From: Pseudomonas parakoreensis
Lineage (GTDB): Bacteria; Pseudomonadota; Gammaproteobacteria; Pseudomonadales; Pseudomonadaceae
DNA: 64,000 nt
NCBI RefSeq assembly: GCF_021602155.1
Contig: NZ_BQHY01000007.1
Span: 124,001 to 188,000, forward strand
Direction of reading: 5' to 3'
In this document: one piece after another, positions 8,282-19,028 of the stretch
Layout: each line of letters begins with the position of its first letter
How positions within the stretch are numbered: position 1 is the first letter of the stretch
Notes under the pieces: generated by a model
The model's database searches: none
Seen by the model: only the letters and a program-made list of their open reading frames with translations
What the model was told of the DNA's origin: nothing
Position numbers and translations under genes: made by a program

Positions 8282-10054
8282 TCAGATTCCTTGTTCACTG
8301 AGCCACAGGTTCAGGGCCGCCAGTTGCCACAGTTTCGAACCGCGCAAAGGCGTCAGTTGGCCTTGCGGATCCGTCAGCAGTTTGTCGAGCATGGCCGGGT
8401 TGAACAGGCCGCGATCCTGGCTCGGATCCAGCAGCAGTTCACGCACCCAGTTCAGGGTATCGCCTTGCAAATGCTTGAGGCCCGGCACCGGGAAGTAACC
8501 TTTCTTGCGGTCGATCACTTCGCTTGGAATCACCAGCCGTGCAGCTTCTTTGAGCACTTGTTTACCACCGTCCGGCAGCTTGAACTGACCGGGAATCCTT
8601 GCGGAGAGCTCTACCAGGCGATAGTCGAGAAACGGCGTGCGCGCCTCCAGACCCCAAGCCATGGTCATGTTGTCGACGCGTTTGACCGGGTCGTCCACCA
8701 GCATCACCGTGCTGTCCAGACGCAGGGCTTTATCGACCGCGGCCTCGGCGCCGGGTTGGGCGAAATGCTCTTTCACGAAGTCGCCAGCGGCGTCATTCGC
8801 GGTCAGCCATTTCGGCTGCACGGTGGCGGCGTAGTCGTCGTAGCTGCGGTCAAAAAACGCCGCGCGATAGGCTGCATACGGATCCGCTGCGCCGTCGACT
8901 TGCGGATACCAGTGATAACCGGCGAACAGCTCATCCGCGCCCTGGCCGCTCTGCACCACTTTGCAGTGCTTGGCCACTTCGCGCGACAGCAGATAGAAGG
9001 CGATGCAGTCGTGGCTGACCATCGGCTCGCTCATCGCGCGGAACGCAGCGGGCAGTTGCTCAATGATCTCTTTTTCGTCGATGCGCAATTGATGGTGCTG
9101 CGTGCCGTAGTGTCTGGCGATCAGATCGGAATACTGAAACTCGTCACCGCGCTCGCCGCCGGCATCCTGGAAGCCGATGGAAAAGGTCGACAGGTTTTCC
9201 ACACCGACTTCACGCAACAGGCCGACGAGCATGCTCGAATCGACACCGCCGGACAGCAGCACGCCGACATCCACTGCCGCCCGTTGACGAATCGCTACCG
9301 CTTCGCGGGTGCTGTCGAGCACGCGGTCGCGCCAGTCTTCGAGGGTCAGGTTTTTCTCGTCGTCGTGAGGGCCGTAGGGCAGGGTCCACCAGGTTTTCTG
9401 TTCGGTGCGGCCATCAGCCTCGACGCGCATCCAGGTCGCCGGTGGCAGCTTTTCGATGCCCGCGAGCAAAGTGCGTGGAGCCGGCACCACTGCATGGAAA
9501 TTCAGGTAGTGATTGAGCGCCACCGGATCGAGGATCGGGTTGATGTCGCCGCCCTTGAGCAGCGCCGGCAGGGCCGAGGCAAAGCGCAAACGCTGACCGG
9601 TGCGCGACAGGTACAAAGGCTTCACGCCGAGACGGTCGCGAGCGATGAACAGGCGTTGCGCATCGCGCTCCCAGATGGCGAAGGCGAACATGCCGTTGAG
9701 CTTTGGCAGCAGCGCTTCGCCCCAGGCGTGGTAACCCTTGAGCAGCACTTCGGTGTCACCACCGGAATAGAAGGCATAGCCGAGCGCTTCGAGTTCGGCA
9801 CGCAGTTCCGGGAAGTTGTAAATCGCGCCATTGAAGGCCAGGGACAAGCCCAGCTGGCTGTCGATCATCGGCTGCGCCGAGCCGTCCGACAGGTCCATGA
9901 TTTTCAGGCGTCGATGGCCCAGGGCAATCGGCCCTTGGGCATGGAAGCCCCACGCGTCGGGGCCGCGAGGGGCCAGGTGATGGGTGATTCGCTCTACCGC
10001 TGCAAGGTCTGCAGGTTGATGATCAAAACGTAACTCGCCAGCTAATCCGCACAT
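8282..10054 (-). CDS. N-acetylglutaminylglutamine amidotransferase (asparagine synthase family)
   Basis: A 590-residue class-II glutamine amidotransferase fused to an asparagine-synthetase ATP-pyrophosphatase domain. The protein starts MCGLAGEL, which places the nucleophilic Cys at position 2 and fixes the start at 10054; the longer open frame to 10105 would bury it. The ATP-binding loop is visible in the middle (LLSGGVDSSML). The enzyme amidates the dipeptide to give NAGGN, an osmolyte of pseudomonads and rhizobia. It is the first gene of the three-gene minus-strand operon. The gap 10055-10203 upstream should hold its osmoregulated promoter, although I see no convincing -35/-10 pair. Confidence 0.93.
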   Translation of the reverse strand: MCGLAGELRFDHQPADLAAVERITHHLAPRGPDAWGFHAQGPIALGHRRLKIMDLSDGSAQPMIDSQLGLSLAFNGAIYNFPELRAELEALGYAFYSGGDTEVLLKGYHAWGEALLPKLNGMFAFAIWERDAQRLFIARDRLGVKPLYLSRTGQRLRFASALPALLKGGDINPILDPVALNHYLNFHAVVPAPRTLLAGIEKLPPATWMRVEADGRTEQKTWWTLPYGPHDDEKNLTLEDWRDRVLDSTREAVAIRQRAAVDVGVLLSGGVDSSMLVGLLREVGVENLSTFSIGFQDAGGERGDEFQYSDLIARHYGTQHHQLRIDEKEIIEQLPAAFRAMSEPMVSHDCIAFYLLSREVAKHCKVVQSGQGADELFAGYHWYPQVDGAADPYAAYRAAFFDRSYDDYAATVQPKWLTANDAAGDFVKEHFAQPGAEAAVDKALRLDSTVMLVDDPVKRVDNMTMAWGLEARTPFLDYRLVELSARIPGQFKLPDGGKQVLKEAARLVIPSEVIDRKKGYFPVPGLKHLQGDTLNWVRELLLDPSQDRGLFNPAMLDKLLTDPQGQLTPLRGSKLWQLAALNLWLSEQGI

Positions 10055-10203
10055 AAAGTCCTTACCGGTTTTTCCGTTGGGGAGGGGTGATTCAAGTCTG
10101 GCCAAAATGGCCGGTACTCAGAAACTGACCCGCTGCAGATGTGGGAGTTTTAGAACGATGAGTTATAAGAGGCGGCGACTGACCAGCGGCCAGCCGCCAT
10201 TTT

Positions 10204-12183
10204 TCATTTGCCGCGAATCAACGTGCGCAAGGCGAAACGGTTGGGATGGCACGCCTCGGCGACACTTTTGGGCAGTGGCAGCGGCTCGTTGTCCAGCCAC
10301 GCCGCGAGCAGTTCGCCCGACAGCGGAGCGGTGATCAGCCCGCGTGAACCATGGCCGCTGTTGACGTACAGGCCATCGAGCCACGGGCAGGCGATGTCCG
10401 GCACTTGGCGCGCATCCTTGCTCAACGCGGCATAGGCCTCGGCGAAGGCTTCGCGGTCGGCGAGGGGGCCGACAATCGGCAGATAGTCAGGACTGGTGCA
10501 GCGGAATGCGGCGCGTCCTTCCAGGGTTTCCGGGGGCAGCCCATTGATGTGCAGACGCGCTACCAAATCGCTGGAGATCTCTTTGAGCATCGCCAGATTG
10601 CCCAGGTGTTCGGCGGTGGTCGGTGTCAGGTCATCGCTGTTGAAGTCGAAGCTGGCGCCAAGCGTGTGTTCGCCCAGACGTGCCGGGGCGACATAACCTT
10701 CGGCGCAGACCACGGTGCGCAGCGCCTGGCTTTCGTTGGTTTGCGGCAGGCGCGTGATCTGCCCGCGAATGCGCTTGAGCGGTAGCTCGGCACTTTGCGC
10801 AAAGCGTTTGATCTCCGCTGCGCCGGCCAGCACCACCACTGGCGCGCTGGCGAGCACCCGTTCGCCATCGAGGGCTTGCCACTGTCCCTCGACCTTGCGC
10901 AGTTCGAGCACTTCGTGGTGCTTGAGCAGTTCGATGTTCGCTTGCGCGGCTTGTGCCTGGCACAGCGCGGGCGGATGCACCCAGCCCCCTTCGGGATAGT
11001 ACAAACCGCCATGGGCCAGACCGATGCCGGCCTGAATCTCGGCTTGCGGCTGATCGACCCAGTGCACCAGGTCTTCCGGGAATGCCGCGGCCAGTTGCGC
11101 CTGACGCTCGGCTTCCTTGGCATTGAACGCCAGTTGCAGCACGCCGCAATCGTCCCAGTCGGTGCCGCGTTGCAGGGTTTCCAGCAGACGGCGGGTGTAG
11201 CCGAAGCCGCTGACGATCAGTTGCGACAACGCCGTGCCGTGGGCCGACAACTTCAGGTACAGCACGCCCTGTGGATTGCCTGACGCTTCCTGCGCCACCT
11301 CGGCATGCCGCTCCAGCAGACTGACCTGCCAACCGCGCGCCGCGAGGCTGGCGGCCGTGGCACAACCGGCCAGTCCGGCGCCGATCACCAGCGCCCGACG
11401 GTCAGTGGTCAGCGGAGCAGGGCGGGCGAACCACGGTTTGTCCGGCAGCGGGGGCGCGACGTCCTGCGGCCAGCCGAGAAACTCGCCGCGCAGGATCTCC
11501 CACTTGTGGCCGATGCCCGGTGTGCGTTTCATCTTGAACCCGGCGGCGTTGAGCAGACGCCGCACCCAACCGGTGCTGGTGAAGGTACTGATGGTCGAGC
11601 CGGGCGCCGCCAGTCGAGCCAGTTCGACGAACAGTTCGGCGGTCCACATGTCGGGGTTTTTCGCCGGGGCGAAACCGTCGAGAAACCACGCGTCAATCTG
11701 TGCATCGAGTTGCGGCAATTGTTCCAGCGCATCGCCGATCAGCAGCGTCAGCGTGACCCGGCCGTTGCCGAGGACGATCCGCTGAAAGCCCTGATGGATT
11801 GCCACGTAATGGGTCAGCAGTTGATCGGCCAGCGGCTTGAGTTGCGGCCACAGGGCCAGAGCCCGCTGCAGATCCGCCGGACTCAACGGGTACTTTTCGA
11901 CACTGACAAAATGCAGCCGCGCACCGGCTACTGCGTGCTGCTCGAACAGTTGCCAGGCACAGAGAAAATTCAGCCCGGTGCCAAACCCGGTTTCACCGAT
12001 CACCAGTCGCCCGTGCGCCGGCAACGCGGCAAAGCGCTCGGCCAGGCAATTCTGTTCGAGGAACACGTAACGGGTTTCATCCAGCCCCGACTGGTCGGAA
12101 AAATACACATCGTCGAACACCCGCGAGCGCGGGCGTCCCTGGTCATCCCAGTCGAGTTGGGCGTGGGGCAGTACAGGTTTCAT
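10204..12183 (-). CDS. mnmC: Bifunctional tRNA mnm5s2U34 biosynthesis enzyme MnmC
   Basis: A 659-residue fusion. The N-terminal MnmD methyltransferase domain (about 1-240; SAM motif VIGETGFGTGLNFL, and DAWFLDGFAPAKNPDMW) follows the oxidoreductase step. The C-terminal FAD domain (from about 262; VIGAGLAGCATAASLAARG) removes the carboxymethyl group from cmnm5(s2)U34. Together they complete mnm5s2U at the tRNA wobble position. Length and domain order match the family. The gene has its own ATG at 12183 and is transcribed toward the NAGGN operon with a gap of 149 bases. Confidence 0.95.
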   Translation of the reverse strand: MKPVLPHAQLDWDDQGRPRSRVFDDVYFSDQSGLDETRYVFLEQNCLAERFAALPAHGRLVIGETGFGTGLNFLCAWQLFEQHAVAGARLHFVSVEKYPLSPADLQRALALWPQLKPLADQLLTHYVAIHQGFQRIVLGNGRVTLTLLIGDALEQLPQLDAQIDAWFLDGFAPAKNPDMWTAELFVELARLAAPGSTISTFTSTGWVRRLLNAAGFKMKRTPGIGHKWEILRGEFLGWPQDVAPPLPDKPWFARPAPLTTDRRALVIGAGLAGCATAASLAARGWQVSLLERHAEVAQEASGNPQGVLYLKLSAHGTALSQLIVSGFGYTRRLLETLQRGTDWDDCGVLQLAFNAKEAERQAQLAAAFPEDLVHWVDQPQAEIQAGIGLAHGGLYYPEGGWVHPPALCQAQAAQANIELLKHHEVLELRKVEGQWQALDGERVLASAPVVVLAGAAEIKRFAQSAELPLKRIRGQITRLPQTNESQALRTVVCAEGYVAPARLGEHTLGASFDFNSDDLTPTTAEHLGNLAMLKEISSDLVARLHINGLPPETLEGRAAFRCTSPDYLPIVGPLADREAFAEAYAALSKDARQVPDIACPWLDGLYVNSGHGSRGLITAPLSGELLAAWLDNEPLPLPKSVAEACHPNRFALRTLIRGK

Positions 12184-12307
12184 GGCAGGCTCGGCAACGA
12201 CAAGGCGGCCATTCTAGCTGATTGGGTGGAAGGGGCTTGATCCATGGCAAGGCCTGGCTGCGCAGCCTCGAAGACAATCGATGATTTGGGCGCTGATCAG
12301 AGCAACC

Positions 12308-12432
12308 TGTGGCGAGGGGATTTATCCCCGATCGGCTGCGTAGCAGTCGCAATCCCGCTACCAGCGTGCATCTGGCGTTGAATGGCTTTGGGGCCGCTGC
12401 GCTGCCCATCGGGGATAAATCCCCTCACCACA
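12308..12432. repeat. REPIN-like inverted repeat, GAGGGGATTTATCCCCGA type
   Basis: Inverted arms, each carrying GGGGATTTATCCCC followed by a GGCTGC-containing part, at 12308-12351 and about 12390-12432. The same type occurs at 33185-33303. It lies in the divergent gap between mnmC and pap. Confidence 0.85.
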
Positions 12433-12524
12433 GAGTTTTTCTTGAAGCCAAAAGGAGCGGAATTTCTCCGTCGTACCCATGCCCAATCCGCTAGTCTTGC
12501 TGAATCCTGGAAGGAGCCGTGCCC

Positions 12525-14039
12525 ATGTTTGAATCCGCCGAAATCGGCCATGCCATCGACAAAGAGACTTACGATGCGGCTGTGCCTGCCTTGCGTGAAG
12601 CACTGCTGGAAGCGCAGTTCGAATTGCAGCAGCAGAAGCGTTTCCCGGTGATCATTCTGATCAACGGCATCGAGGGCGCCGGCAAGGGCGAGACCGTCAA
12701 GTTGCTCAACGAGTGGATGGATCCGCGTCTGATCGAGGTGCGTACTTTCGATCAGCAAACCGATGAAGAACTGGCACGGCCACCGGCGTGGCGTTACTGG
12801 CGGATGCTCCCGGCCAAGGGACGGATGGGCGTGTTCTTCGGCAACTGGTACAGCCAGATGCTTCAGGGCCGGGTTCACGGGCTGTTCAAGGATCCGCGTC
12901 TGGATCAGGCGATCAACGCCGCCGAACGTCTGGAAAAGATGCTCTGCGATGAAGGCGCGCTGATCTTCAAGTTCTGGTTTCACTTGTCCAAGAAACAGAT
13001 GAAGGCCCGCCTCAAGGCGCTGGCCGACGACCCGCTGCACAGTTGGCGCATCAGCCCGCTGGACTGGCAGCAATCGCAGACCTACGACAAGTTCGTCAAA
13101 TACGGCGAGCGCGTGTTGCGCCGCACCAGCCGCGACTACGCGCCCTGGCACATCATCGAAGGTCTGGACGCCAACTACCGCAGCCTCGCGGTGGGCAAGA
13201 TCCTGCTGGAGGGCTTGCAGAATGCGCTCAAGCGTACTGAGGTGCATACCGAAGAGGTCAACGCCGCCCCCTTGGGCACTGCCGTCGACGAACTCAACCT
13301 GCTCGACAGCCTCGACCTGAACCAGCAGCTGGAAAAGAAAGATTACGAAGAGCAACTGATCACCGAGCAGGCGCGGCTGTCCGGGTTGATGCGTGACAAG
13401 CGCATGCGTCGCCATGCGTTGGTGGCGGTGTTCGAAGGCAATGATGCGGCGGGCAAGGGCGGGGCGATTCGCCGGGTGGCGGCGGCGCTCGATCCGCGTC
13501 AGTACAGCATCGTGCCGATTGCTGCGCCGACCGAGGAAGAGCGCGCGCAACCGTATCTGTGGCGCTTCTGGCGGCACCTGCCGGCGCGGGGCAAGTTCAC
13601 CGTGTTTGATCGCTCCTGGTATGGCCGGGTGCTGGTGGAGCGGGTCGAAGGCTTTTGCAGCCCGGCCGACTGGTTGCGCGCCTACAGCGAGATCAATGAC
13701 TTCGAAGAGCAGATCGCGGACGCCGGGGTCATCGTCGTCAAGTTCTGGCTGGCGATCGACAAGGACACGCAGATGGAACGTTTCCAGGCTCGCGAGCAGA
13801 TCCCGTTCAAGCGCTTCAAGATCACCGAGGACGACTGGCGCAACCGCGACAAGTGGGACGCCTACCGCGCCGCCGTGGGCGACATGGTCGACCGCACCAG
13901 CACCGAGATTTCGCCGTGGACACTGGTCGAGGCCAATGACAAACGCTGGGCGCGGGTCAAGGTGCTGCGCACGATCAACCGCGCGCTCGAAGAGGCGTTC
14001 GAGAAGTCCGACAAGCGCGCGAAAAAACACAAGGACTGA
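12525..14039 (+). CDS. pap: Polyphosphate:AMP phosphotransferase (two-domain PPK2)
   Basis: A 504-residue tandem PPK2 protein. Each half carries its own Walker-A-like loop (GIEGAGKGE near residue 48; GNDAAGKGG near 305) and a lid region with the DRSWYGRV-type motif; the first half has the altered FFGNWYSQM version. Two-domain PPK2 enzymes phosphorylate AMP to ADP with polyphosphate. In families of this type usually only one half is catalytic, and the intact DRSWYGR in the second half suggests it is that one. The ATG at 12525 was chosen over a GTG at 12519 because AAGGAG lies eight bases upstream of it. Confidence 0.93.
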   Translation: MFESAEIGHAIDKETYDAAVPALREALLEAQFELQQQKRFPVIILINGIEGAGKGETVKLLNEWMDPRLIEVRTFDQQTDEELARPPAWRYWRMLPAKGRMGVFFGNWYSQMLQGRVHGLFKDPRLDQAINAAERLEKMLCDEGALIFKFWFHLSKKQMKARLKALADDPLHSWRISPLDWQQSQTYDKFVKYGERVLRRTSRDYAPWHIIEGLDANYRSLAVGKILLEGLQNALKRTEVHTEEVNAAPLGTAVDELNLLDSLDLNQQLEKKDYEEQLITEQARLSGLMRDKRMRRHALVAVFEGNDAAGKGGAIRRVAAALDPRQYSIVPIAAPTEEERAQPYLWRFWRHLPARGKFTVFDRSWYGRVLVERVEGFCSPADWLRAYSEINDFEEQIADAGVIVVKFWLAIDKDTQMERFQAREQIPFKRFKITEDDWRNRDKWDAYRAAVGDMVDRTSTEISPWTLVEANDKRWARVKVLRTINRALEEAFEKSDKRAKKHKD

Positions 14040-14142
14040 GGCGATGGGCACGCATACGCGGGGTGAATGATTGTCGCGGTCGGCGGCGGGGTGGACTTAT
14101 CCTCGGTTGACTCTCCTCCGACAACAACAATTGAGGTATGCC

Positions 14143-15327
14143 ATGCGTGAAGTGGTGATCGTCGACAGCGTGCGGACCGGCCTGGCCAAGTCCTTTCGCG
14201 GCAAGTTCAACCAGACCCGCCCCGACGACATGGCGGCCCATTGCGTCAACGCGCTGCTGTCGCGCAACGACATCGACCCGGCCAGCGTCGAGGACTGCAT
14301 TGTCGGCGCTGGCTCCAACGAGGGTGCGCAGGGTTACAACATCGGTCGCAACGTGGCGGTGCTCTCGCGGCTGGGCACCCATGTGGCCGGCATGACCCTC
14401 AACCGTTTTTGCTCCTCGGGTTTGCAGGCGATTGCGATTGCCGCCAACCAGATTGCTTCCGGTTGCAGTGACATTATCGTCGCCGGTGGCGTCGAGTCGA
14501 TCAGCCTGACCCTGAAAAGCGTCAACACCGATCACCTGATCAATCCGCTGCTCAAGCAGCAGGTGCCGGGCATCTACTACACCATGGGGCAGACCGCTGA
14601 AGTGGTGGCGCGTCGTTATGACGTGAGTCGCGAGGCGCAGGATCGCTATGCGCTGCAAAGCCAGTTGCGCACCGCCCAGGCTCAGGCGGCCGGGCTGTTC
14701 GATGACGAAATTGTGCCGATGGCGGTCAAGTACCGGGTCGAGGACAAGAACAGCGGCGAGGTGCAGATCCTCGACGGCATCGTCGATCGCGACGACTGCA
14801 ACCGCCCGGACACCACCTATGACAGCCTCGCCGGACTGAAGCCGGTGTTTGCCGAAGACGGCTCGGTCACCGCCGGCAACTCGTCGCAGTTGTCTGACGG
14901 CGCGTCGATGACGCTGGTGATGAGCCTGGAAAAAGCCCTGCAACTGGGGCTCAAGCCGGAGGCGTTTTTCCGCGGCTTCACCGTGGCCGGTTGCGAGCCG
15001 GACGAAATGGGCATCGGCCCGGTGTTCTCGGTGCCGAAACTGCTCAAGGCCAAGGGCCTGCAAGTGGCCGATATCGATCTGTGGGAACTGAACGAGGCGT
15101 TTGCTTCACAGTGCCTGTATGCCCGCGACCGTCTGGAGCTCGACAACGAAAAATACAACGTCAACGGCGGCTCGATTTCCATCGGCCACCCGTTCGGCAT
15201 GACCGGCTCGCGGCAGGTCGGACATCTGGTGCGTGGGTTGCAACGGCGCAATCTGCGTTACGGCATCGTGACCATGTGCGTGGGGGGCGGGATGGGGGCG
15301 ACGGGGTTGTTTGAGGCTGTTCGGTAA
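14143..15327 (+). CDS. Acetyl-CoA C-acyltransferase (thiolase)
   Basis: A 394-residue thiolase. The nucleophilic Cys90 lies in NRFCSSGLQA, the catalytic His in GHPFGMTG, and the C-terminal acid/base Cys in VTMCVGGGMGA. It cleaves 3-ketoacyl-CoA or condenses acetyl-CoA, most likely in fatty acid or related acyl-CoA degradation; the exact chain length cannot be read from sequence. The start at 14143 (MREVVIVDSVRTG) fits the family and has GAGGT upstream. It follows pap on the same strand with a gap of about 100 bases, an order I recall from P. aeruginosa. Confidence 0.92.
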   Translation: MREVVIVDSVRTGLAKSFRGKFNQTRPDDMAAHCVNALLSRNDIDPASVEDCIVGAGSNEGAQGYNIGRNVAVLSRLGTHVAGMTLNRFCSSGLQAIAIAANQIASGCSDIIVAGGVESISLTLKSVNTDHLINPLLKQQVPGIYYTMGQTAEVVARRYDVSREAQDRYALQSQLRTAQAQAAGLFDDEIVPMAVKYRVEDKNSGEVQILDGIVDRDDCNRPDTTYDSLAGLKPVFAEDGSVTAGNSSQLSDGASMTLVMSLEKALQLGLKPEAFFRGFTVAGCEPDEMGIGPVFSVPKLLKAKGLQVADIDLWELNEAFASQCLYARDRLELDNEKYNVNGGSISIGHPFGMTGSRQVGHLVRGLQRRNLRYGIVTMCVGGGMGATGLFEAVR

Positions 15328-15358
15328 GCCTGAAGATAATAGTCGGCATTCAAGCCGT

Positions 15359-15453
15359 CATCGCTGGCAAGCCAGCTCCCACAGGTTCTGCAGGTGTTGC
15401 CTGTATTTGTGAACACCCTGGAACACTGTGGGAGCTGGCTTGCCAGCGATGGG
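15359..15453. repeat. REPIN-like inverted repeat, GTGGGAGCTGGCTTGCCAGCGAT type
   Basis: Two inverted arms identical in core to those at 5047-5148, filling the gap between the convergent thiolase gene and the small gene at 15455. Confidence 0.93.
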
Positions 15454-15454
15454 A

Positions 15455-15658
15455 TCAACCTGATGACCGATTGGAATCCACAACCTGCATCCGCGCGATA
15501 TACGCTTTTATTTCCTGCTCCGCCTTCTCCGGGGAATCGAACGGCCCTTCAAGGGTGTTCTCCCGCGTACAGAAAAACAGTTCGCCATTGACCCGGCACA
15601 TCCGCTCACTGCGAAAGTGGGTGGCGGGGGCGCTGTCCTGGGCGCGCATTCCATACAT
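15455..15658 (-). CDS. Small conserved pseudomonad protein, DUF6316-like
   Basis: A 67-residue soluble protein of unknown function. The core reads FRSERMCRVNGELFFCTREN then EGPFDSPEKAEQEI, a compact strand-strand-helix pattern that resembles small DUF6316-type proteins I recall from Pseudomonas; the assignment is from memory and moderate. The ATG at 15658 is preceded by an AGGAGG-like site on the minus strand (AAGGAGGCCG). An internal Met at residue 4 is an alternative start. Confidence 0.7.
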   Translation of the reverse strand: MYGMRAQDSAPATHFRSERMCRVNGELFFCTRENTLEGPFDSPEKAEQEIKAYIARMQVVDSNRSSG

Positions 15659-15868
15659 GATCGGCCTCCTTGGTTGATGCGCTGAAAGGGATCCAATGAG
15701 CTTATGCCTGAAGCACTTGGTGCGCCCGGTCAGCCGATCAACGGCAAAGCGTCAATTTAATGCTGCGACCTGCACAGTTTCATTCGCGGCCTGGCCCGAA
15801 CTGTCCCTGTGTTGCGCCTGCGCGCGGGCCTAGAATGACCGCTCTCGTCAGCAGGCTTTGGGGTTCGC

Positions 15869-16822
15869 ATGCACATTTCATCCGGTCGCTGGGTTTACGG
15901 TCTGTTCCTGGCGCTGCTGACGGCGTTCTTGTGGGGCATTCTGCCAATCAAGCTCAAACAGGTGTTGCAGGTGATGGACCCGATCACCGTGACCTGGTTT
16001 CGTCTGTTGGTCTCCGGTGGTTGCCTGTTTATTTATCTGGCGTCGGTCAAGCGTCTGCCGAGCCGCAAGGTCCTCGGCCCCCGGGGCGGCTGGCTGGTGT
16101 TAATGGCGGTGCTCGGGCTGGTGGGCAACTACGTGCTGTACCTGATGGGGCTCAATCTGCTCAGCCCCGGTACCGCGCAACTGGTGGTGCAGATGGGGCC
16201 GATCATGTTGCTGATCGCCAGCCTGTTTGTGTTCAAGGAGCGCTTCAGCATCGGTCAGGGCATTGGCCTGGCGGTGCTGTTGATCGGCTTCGTGCTGTTT
16301 TTCAATCAGCGGCTGGCCGAGTTGCTGACGTCGTTGTCGGACTACACCGCCGGCGTGTTGCTGGTGCTGTTGGCCTCGACGGTCTGGACCTTCTACGCGC
16401 TGGGTCAGAAGCAATTGCTCACGGTGTGGAATTCGCTGCAGGTGATGATGGTGATCTACCTGTTCTGCGCTTTGTTGCTGACGCCGTGGGTGCATCCGCT
16501 CAAAGCGCTGGAATTGAGCCAGTTGCAGGGCTGGCTGCTGTTGGCGTGCTGCATGAACACGCTGATTGCCTACGGTGCATTTGCTGAAGCACTGGCGCAT
16601 TGGGAGGCCTCGCGGGTCAGTGCGACGCTGGCGATCACGCCATTAGTGACCTTTGGCGCGGTGGCGATTGCCGCCGCGGTGTGGCCGGACTATGTGCATG
16701 CCGAGCAGATCAACGGTCTGGGCTATGGCGGGGCGGTGCTGGTGGTGTTGGGGTCGGCGCTGGTGGCGCTGGGGCCGTCGTTGATTGCCGGGCTGAAAGC
16801 GCGGCGCATGCGGGTGGCCTGA
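15869..16822 (+). CDS. EamA/DMT family transporter
   Basis: A 317-residue integral membrane protein with about ten hydrophobic helices in two homologous halves (EamA repeats), starting in the first helix region WVYGLFLALLTAFLWGILPI and including the LRLLVSGG-like element TWFRLLVSGGCLF. Family members export amino acids or other small metabolites; the substrate is unknown. The last residues are basic (LKARRMRVA), as usual. It is convergent with fumC and separated from it by a REPIN. Confidence 0.9.
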   Translation: MHISSGRWVYGLFLALLTAFLWGILPIKLKQVLQVMDPITVTWFRLLVSGGCLFIYLASVKRLPSRKVLGPRGGWLVLMAVLGLVGNYVLYLMGLNLLSPGTAQLVVQMGPIMLLIASLFVFKERFSIGQGIGLAVLLIGFVLFFNQRLAELLTSLSDYTAGVLLVLLASTVWTFYALGQKQLLTVWNSLQVMMVIYLFCALLLTPWVHPLKALELSQLQGWLLLACCMNTLIAYGAFAEALAHWEASRVSATLAITPLVTFGAVAIAAAVWPDYVHAEQINGLGYGGAVLVVLGSALVALGPSLIAGLKARRMRVA

Positions 16823-16824
16823 AA

Positions 16825-16908
16825 AGCAAAAGATCGCAGCCTGCGGCAGCTCCTACAGTTGGAATGCGTTCCCCTGTAGGAGCTGCCGCAGGCTGCGATC
16901 TTTTTGCT
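16825..16908. repeat. REPIN-like inverted repeat, GATCGCAGCC...CTCCTAC type
   Basis: Inverted arms AGCAAAAGATCGCAGCC and complement, with a T run at the end. It fills the gap between the convergent eamA-type gene and fumC and probably doubles as a transcription barrier. Confidence 0.92.
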
Positions 16909-16909
16909 G

Positions 16910-18304
<1,395 letters not shown>

Positions 18305-18497
18305 CGTGCACACTCCTGTTGGTCTGTTTGCGCAGTTTAGGCCCGGTCAGGCCCAGGTGGTTCCCTCGAACCGATTGTTGACCGGCAAAACCCCGCCAAT
18401 CAAGCACGGCAAGGCCCGGGGGTTGAGCCACGAGGTTTTTTAGGCGCAGAATGGTCGCCCTTGGGGTTTGACCTCGCCTAGCTGAAAAGGAAACTCG

Positions 18498-19016
18498 ATG
18501 ACTCGTCTTCGTGCCATCTGCACCGCGGTTGCACTGGTTTGCGCCAGCGGCCAGGTGCTTGCCGATACCGCCAGCCACAACGCCAGTGCTGAAGCTTTCC
18601 TGACCCTGGCGCACGCTGACAAGCTGGGCACTCCGGTGTACATGCAAGTGCAGCAAATGTTCGCTCAGCGTTTTGAACAGACCAAAGCCCCGGAATCCAA
18701 GAAAGCCGTACTGGAAACCTACCAGGCCAAGGCCAACGCCGCGCTGGACCAGGCCATCGGCTGGAACAAGCTCAAGCCTGACATGGTCAAGCTCTACACC
18801 AGCAATTTCAGCGAATCGGAGCTGAAAGACCTGGTTGCGTTCTATCAGTCGCCACTGGGCAAGAAAGTCCTGGAAAAAATGCCGCAGCTGACCCAGCAAT
18901 CGGCCCAGATGACTCAGGCCAAACTGGAAAGCGCCGTGCCAGTCGTCAACAAGCTGCTCGACGACATGACCAACGAGCTGGCACCGAAAGGCGCTGCGCC
19001 GGCCAAGAAGAAGTAA
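18498..19016 (+). CDS. DUF2059 domain-containing exported protein
   Basis: A 172-residue protein with a clear Sec signal peptide (hydrophobic stretch 7-20, cleavage near VLA-DT at about 22-23). The mature part is helical and carries the DUF2059 pattern, with the segment MVKLYTSNFSESELKDLVAFYQSPLGKKVLEKMP around 95-128. It ends in a Lys-rich tail. Probably periplasmic; function unknown. The BolA gene follows after 12 bases, so the two likely form an operon. Confidence 0.9.
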   Translation: MTRLRAICTAVALVCASGQVLADTASHNASAEAFLTLAHADKLGTPVYMQVQQMFAQRFEQTKAPESKKAVLETYQAKANAALDQAIGWNKLKPDMVKLYTSNFSESELKDLVAFYQSPLGKKVLEKMPQLTQQSAQMTQAKLESAVPVVNKLLDDMTNELAPKGAAPAKKK

Positions 19017-19028
19017 GCGGAGTTCGTG

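Noticed and set aside
6551-10033. Plus-strand open frame of 1160 codons across the NAGGN genes
   Set aside because: It is the antisense shadow of two well-recognised minus-strand enzymes and has no protein-like domain pattern.
10172-10197. GGCGGC/GCCGCC hairpin followed by ATTTTT between mnmC and the NAGGN operon
   Set aside because: The T run is on the plus strand, while both flanking genes are on the minus strand, so it is not a terminator for either.
12297-15063. Long minus-strand frames opposite pap and the thiolase gene
   Set aside because: Composition is His/Arg/Gln-rich shadow sequence; the plus-strand proteins carry intact catalytic motifs.
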